From Leclercia sp. UBA7405 (lineage in GTDB: Bacteria; Pseudomonadota; Gammaproteobacteria; Enterobacterales; Enterobacteriaceae): a stretch of 8,839 nucleotides of DNA. Shown here one piece after another: positions 6,237-8,839 of this stretch. The position numbers were made by a program, and so were the translations under genes. Numbering within the stretch: position 1 is the stretch's first letter; each line of letters opens with the position of its first letter. Location of the stretch: the NCBI GenBank assembly GCA_002469605.1, contig DKMV01000329.1, positions 1-8,839 on the forward strand, given 5' to 3'. The notes under the pieces were generated by a model. It searched no databases, had not been told where the DNA came from, and worked only from the letters and a program-made list of their open reading frames with translations.

Positions 6237-8065
6237 GTGATGTGTTTGATTCCAGTGCTTTCCTGAAAACCGTAACCAGCCAGCCAGGCGTCTACCGGAT
6301 GTATGACGCTGGCGGTACGGTTATCTATGTCGGAAAAGCGAAAGACCTGAAAAAGCGCCTTTCCAGCTACTTCCGCAGTAATCTTGCGTCCCGTAAAACG
6401 GAAGCCCTTGTCGCCCAGATCAACCAGATTGACGTTACCGTCACCCATACCGAGACGGAAGCGCTGCTGCTTGAACACAACTATATTAAGCTCTATCAGC
6501 CCCGCTATAACGTTCTGCTGCGCGACGACAAATCGTACCCCTTTATCTTCCTGAGCAGCGATACCCATCCGCGACTCGCAACGCACCGTGGGGCAAAGCA
6601 CGCAAAAGGGGAGTATTTTGGTCCCTTCCCGAACGGCTATGCGGTGCGGGAAACCTTAGCTCTGCTGCAAAAGATCTTCCCCATTCGCCAGTGTGAAAAC
6701 AGCGTGTACCGCAACCGCACTCGCCCCTGCCTGCAGTACCAGATTGGCCGCTGCCTGGGGCCCTGCGTGGAAGGGCTGGTGAGCGAAGAGGAGTACGCCC
6801 AACAGGTGGAGTACGTGCGCCTGTTCCTTGCCGGTAAAGATGATCAGGTGCTGACGCAGCTGATTGCGCGGATGGAAAAAGCCAGCCAGGCGCTGGCCTT
6901 TGAAGAGGCCGGGCGTATTCGCGATCAGATCCAGGCGGTGAGAAGGGTGACGGAGAAACAGTTCGTCTCCAATAACGGTGACGATCTGGACGTTATCGGC
7001 GTCTCATTCGATGCGGGTCTGGCCTGCGTGCATGTTCTCTTTATCCGTCAGGGTAAAGTGCTGGGCAGCCGCAGCTATTTCCCGAAAGTGCCGGGCGGTA
7101 CCGAACTGGGCGAAGTGGTCGAAACCTTTGTCGGGCAGTTTTACCTGCAAGGGAGCCAGATGCGCACCCTGCCGTCGGAGATCCTGCTCGATTTCAACCT
7201 CTGCGACAAAACCCTGCTGGCCGACTCGCTCTCTGAACTGGCCGGACGCCGCGTCAACGTGCAGACGCGCCCGCGCGGCGATCGCGCGCGCTATCTTAAG
7301 CTGGCGCGCACCAACGCGGCGACGGCGCTCACCACCAAACTCTCTCAGCAGTCTACTATTCATCAGCGCCTGAAAGCGCTGGCGACGCTATTGAAGCTGC
7401 CGGAAGTGAAGCGGATGGAGTGTTTCGACATCAGCCACACTATGGGGGAGCAGACCGTGGCCTCCTGCGTGGTATTTGATGCTAACGGCCCGCTGCGCGC
7501 CGAGTATCGCCGCTATAATATTACCGGCATCACGCCGGGCGATGATTATGCGGCCATGAACCAGGTGCTGCGTCGCCGCTATGGTAAGGCGATAGAAGAG
7601 AACAAAATCCCGGATGTGATCCTGATAGATGGCGGCAAAGGGCAGCTCGGGCAGGCGAAGGCGGTATTTGCGGAGCTGGACGTTACCTGGGATAAGCATC
7701 ACCCCTTATTGCTTGGCGTGGCGAAAGGCACCGATCGTAAGGCCGGGCTGGAGACGCTGTTCTTTGAGCCGGAAGGGGAGGGCTTTAACCTGCCGCCGGA
7801 TTCTCCCGCGCTGCACGTTATTCAGCACATCCGCGATGAGTCGCACGATCACGCGATCAGCGGCCATCGCAAAAAACGGGCAAAAGTGAAAAACACCAGT
7901 ACCCTGGAGACGATTGAAGGCGTTGGGCCAAAACGTCGCCAGATGTTGCTGAAATATATGGGCGGTTTGCAAGGTTTACTCAATGCCAGCGTGGATGAAA
8001 TTGCAAAAGTGCCGGGTATTTCGCAGGGGCTGGCAGAAAAGATCTACTACTCGTTGAAACATTGA
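6233..8065 (+). CDS. uvrC: Excinuclease ABC subunit UvrC
   Basis: A 610-residue nuclease, the same length as E. coli UvrC, that makes both incisions around a DNA lesion after UvrA and UvrB have found it. The N-terminal GIY-YIG domain ([21 protein letters not shown], seen here from residue 19, with Y29 and R39) makes the 3' cut. Cysteines 154, 166, 174 and 178 match those reported to bind an iron-sulfur cluster in E. coli. A UVR domain near 204-239 contacts UvrB. The RNase H-like domain for the 5' cut keeps D399, D438, D466 and H538, each checked by codon position. Two helix-hairpin-helix motifs close the protein ([13 protein letters not shown], then [12 protein letters not shown]). The GTG start lies inside the uvrY stop region (GTGA overlap), as in E. 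coli, so its level is tied to uvrY translation. No damage in the frame. Confidence 0.98.
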   Translation: MSDVFDSSAFLKTVTSQPGVYRMYDAGGTVIYVGKAKDLKKRLSSYFRSNLASRKTEALVAQINQIDVTVTHTETEALLLEHNYIKLYQPRYNVLLRDDKSYPFIFLSSDTHPRLATHRGAKHAKGEYFGPFPNGYAVRETLALLQKIFPIRQCENSVYRNRTRPCLQYQIGRCLGPCVEGLVSEEEYAQQVEYVRLFLAGKDDQVLTQLIARMEKASQALAFEEAGRIRDQIQAVRRVTEKQFVSNNGDDLDVIGVSFDAGLACVHVLFIRQGKVLGSRSYFPKVPGGTELGEVVETFVGQFYLQGSQMRTLPSEILLDFNLCDKTLLADSLSELAGRRVNVQTRPRGDRARYLKLARTNAATALTTKLSQQSTIHQRLKALATLLKLPEVKRMECFDISHTMGEQTVASCVVFDANGPLRAEYRRYNITGITPGDDYAAMNQVLRRRYGKAIEENKIPDVILIDGGKGQLGQAKAVFAELDVTWDKHHPLLLGVAKGTDRKAGLETLFFEPEGEGFNLPPDSPALHVIQHIRDESHDHAISGHRKKRAKVKNTSTLETIEGVGPKRRQMLLKYMGGLQGLLNASVDEIAKVPGISQGLAEKIYYSLKH

Positions 8066-8121
8066 GGGCTCTGTAGCAACATAGGGCTAATAATTACTGA
8101 CAACAAACAGTTACCGTCACT

Positions 8122-8670
8122 ATGCGATTAAATATCCCTACGTTGCTTACGCTCTTTCGTGTTGTTCTGATCCCGTTCTTTGTAGTGGCGTTCTATCTGC
8201 CCGTGATCTGGGCGCCATTCGCATGTGCACTCATCTTCCTGGTAGCGGCCGTCACCGACTGGTTTGACGGCTATCTGGCACGTCGCTGGAACCAGAGCAC
8301 CCGTTTCGGCGCCTTTCTCGATCCGGTTGCCGATAAAGTAATGGTGGCCATCGCCATGGTGCTGGTGGCAGAGCATTATCACAGCTGGTGGGTGACGTTG
8401 CCTGCGGCCACCATGATTGCCCGTGAAATTATCATCTCGGCCCTGCGTGAGTGGATGGCGGAGATGGGCAAGCGCAGCAGCGTGGCCGTCTCCTGGATTG
8501 GTAAGGTTAAAACCACCGCGCAGATGACCTCTCTGGTGTGGATGCTGTGGCGTCCAAATGCGATTGTTGAATGGGCGGGCATCACCCTGCTGTGGGTCGC
8601 CGCGGTGCTAACGTTATGGTCTATGCTCCAGTATTTGAACGCCGCGCGCGGCGATTTGCTTGAACAGTGA
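8122..8670 (+). CDS. pgsA: Phosphatidylglycerophosphate synthase PgsA
   Basis: A 182-residue inner-membrane enzyme, the E. coli length, that joins CDP-diacylglycerol with glycerol-3-phosphate to give phosphatidylglycerophosphate, the first committed step to phosphatidylglycerol and cardiolipin. The CDP-alcohol phosphotransferase motif is complete: D46, D49-G50, A53-R54, G63, D67 and D71. Hydrophobic segments lie near 7-25, 30-45, 75-105 and 150-175, with an amphipathic N-terminus ([11 protein letters not shown]). ATG 8122 opens the family start (NIPTLL) and no in-frame alternative is near. No good Shine-Dalgarno sequence precedes it; the closest upstream bases read CAGTTACCGTCACT. It follows uvrC by 56 bp with no terminator between them, so co-transcription is likely. 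Confidence 0.97.
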   Translation: MRLNIPTLLTLFRVVLIPFFVVAFYLPVIWAPFACALIFLVAAVTDWFDGYLARRWNQSTRFGAFLDPVADKVMVAIAMVLVAEHYHSWWVTLPAATMIAREIIISALREWMAEMGKRSSVAVSWIGKVKTTAQMTSLVWMLWRPNAIVEWAGITLLWVAAVLTLWSMLQYLNAARGDLLEQ

Positions 8671-8680
8671 TCGTTTCGGC

Positions 8681-8718
8681 TTAATTTTCAGCAAACGAAC
8701 AATTGTGGTGAAAATTAA
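8681..8718. repeat. 10-bp inverted repeat upstream of the glyW promoter
   Basis: TTAATTTTCA (8681-8690) and TGAAAATTAA (8709-8718) are perfect reverse complements separated by 18 nt, with the palindrome ACAATTGT in between. The right arm ends 2 bp before the -35. As a hairpin after pgsA it is all weak pairs with a large loop and no T-run, so an upstream activating element (UP element or protein site) seems likelier than a terminator. A match to the Fis consensus was tried and was poor. Confidence 0.55.
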
Positions 8719-8720
8719 CG

Positions 8721-8748
8721 TTGACTCAAACCGTCATATAAGTAGAAT
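8721..8748 (+). promoter_or_regulatory. Promoter of the glyW tRNA operon
   Basis: TTGACT (8721-8726) and TAGAAT (8743-8748) are spaced by 16 bp, a strong sigma-70 layout. The following GCAACGC is a GC-rich discriminator of the kind seen at growth-rate and stringently controlled stable-RNA promoters. Transcription should start near 8755, giving a precursor leader of about 66 nt before the mature tRNA. Confidence 0.8.
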
Positions 8749-8791
8749 GCAACGCATCGAACGGCGGCACAGCCAGCCAGTCGATAGCAAA

Positions 8792-8817
8792 ATCAAGTGA
8801 TTAGCCAATGACTTGAT
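8792..8817 (+). repeat. Hairpin in the tRNA precursor leader
   Basis: ATCAAGT (8792-8798) pairs with ACTTGAT (8811-8817); after a G-G mismatch, ATT (8800-8802) pairs with AAT (8807-8809). The hairpin ends 4 nt before the mature glyW 5' end, so it could affect leader removal. Confidence 0.5.
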
Positions 8818-8821
8818 GATT

Positions 8822-8839
8822 GCGGGAATAGCTCAGTTG
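8822..8839 (+). tRNA. glyW: tRNA-Gly (GCC), first 18 nt
   Basis: GCGGGAATAGCTCAGTTG is the start of enterobacterial tRNA-Gly(GCC): acceptor strand GCGGGAA, TA linker, then the D-stem start GCTC and D-loop AGTTG. The rest, with the anticodon, is beyond the right edge, so the anticodon is inferred from identity with glyW and from pgsA being its upstream neighbour in E. coli, where glyW-cysT-leuZ follow. Confidence 0.88.

Noticed and set aside
7004..7702. Long open frames on the - strand inside uvrC, and similar ones opposite dcyD, tcyL and tcyN
   Set aside because: They mirror the codon bias of GC-rich genes on the + strand and have no family resemblance I recognise.
8681..8718. pgsA terminator at the AT-rich inverted repeat
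   Set aside because: All weak pairs, an 18-nt loop and no T-run make it a poor terminator; it is listed as a repeat instead.
5181..8780. Repeated AGCCAGCCAG at 5181-5190 and 8771-8780, with a similar run in uvrC at about 6277-6287
   Set aside because: Short, unrelated contexts (promoter spacer, tRNA leader, coding sequence); no shared flanks, so not a mobile or regulatory repeat.

Overview
The window is a stretch of enterobacterial chromosome. Gene order and protein sequences match the Escherichia coli fliZ-to-glyW region closely, while many substitutions, above all in the ligand domain of SdiA, point to a relative such as Enterobacter, Lelliottia or Leclercia rather than E. coli itself. That genus guess rests on recalled protein sequences, not on a search. 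I see no insertion sequence, prophage, CRISPR array or other sign of recent transfer.

Layout, left to right: the 3' part of fliZ (flagellar and curli regulator, + strand, cut by the left edge); the L-cystine uptake cluster tcyJ(fliY)-dcyD-tcyL-tcyN (+), with a strong hairpin terminator between tcyJ and dcyD; an AT-rich control region; sdiA (LuxR-type quorum-sensing receptor, +); a shared terminator; yecF (small conserved protein, - strand); a 467-bp gap rich in inverted repeats with one possible 26-codon gene; then uvrY-uvrC-pgsA (+), where uvrY and uvrC overlap by 4 bp; and finally a stable-RNA promoter, a leader and the first 18 nt of glyW (tRNA-Gly, cut by the right edge).

How the genes work together: TcyJ binds cystine in the periplasm, TcyL and TcyN carry it across the inner membrane, and DcyD breaks down D-cysteine. 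In E. coli, SdiA promotes uvrY expression; UvrY, the partner of the kinase BarA, activates the small RNAs CsrB and CsrC, which sequester CsrA; CsrA in turn represses sdiA translation. Two members of this loop lie here, and a CsrA-type motif overlaps sdiA codons 2-3. UvrC (excision repair) and PgsA (phosphatidylglycerol synthesis) are housekeeping genes downstream of uvrY.

No wholly new system is visible. The items most worth a second look are an arginine two residues before the phospho-acceptor of UvrY, a 13-bp inverted repeat whose loop carries a perfect TATAAT upstream of sdiA, a cluster of inverted repeats before uvrY, and a small open frame with an excellent ribosome binding site at 5287-5367.
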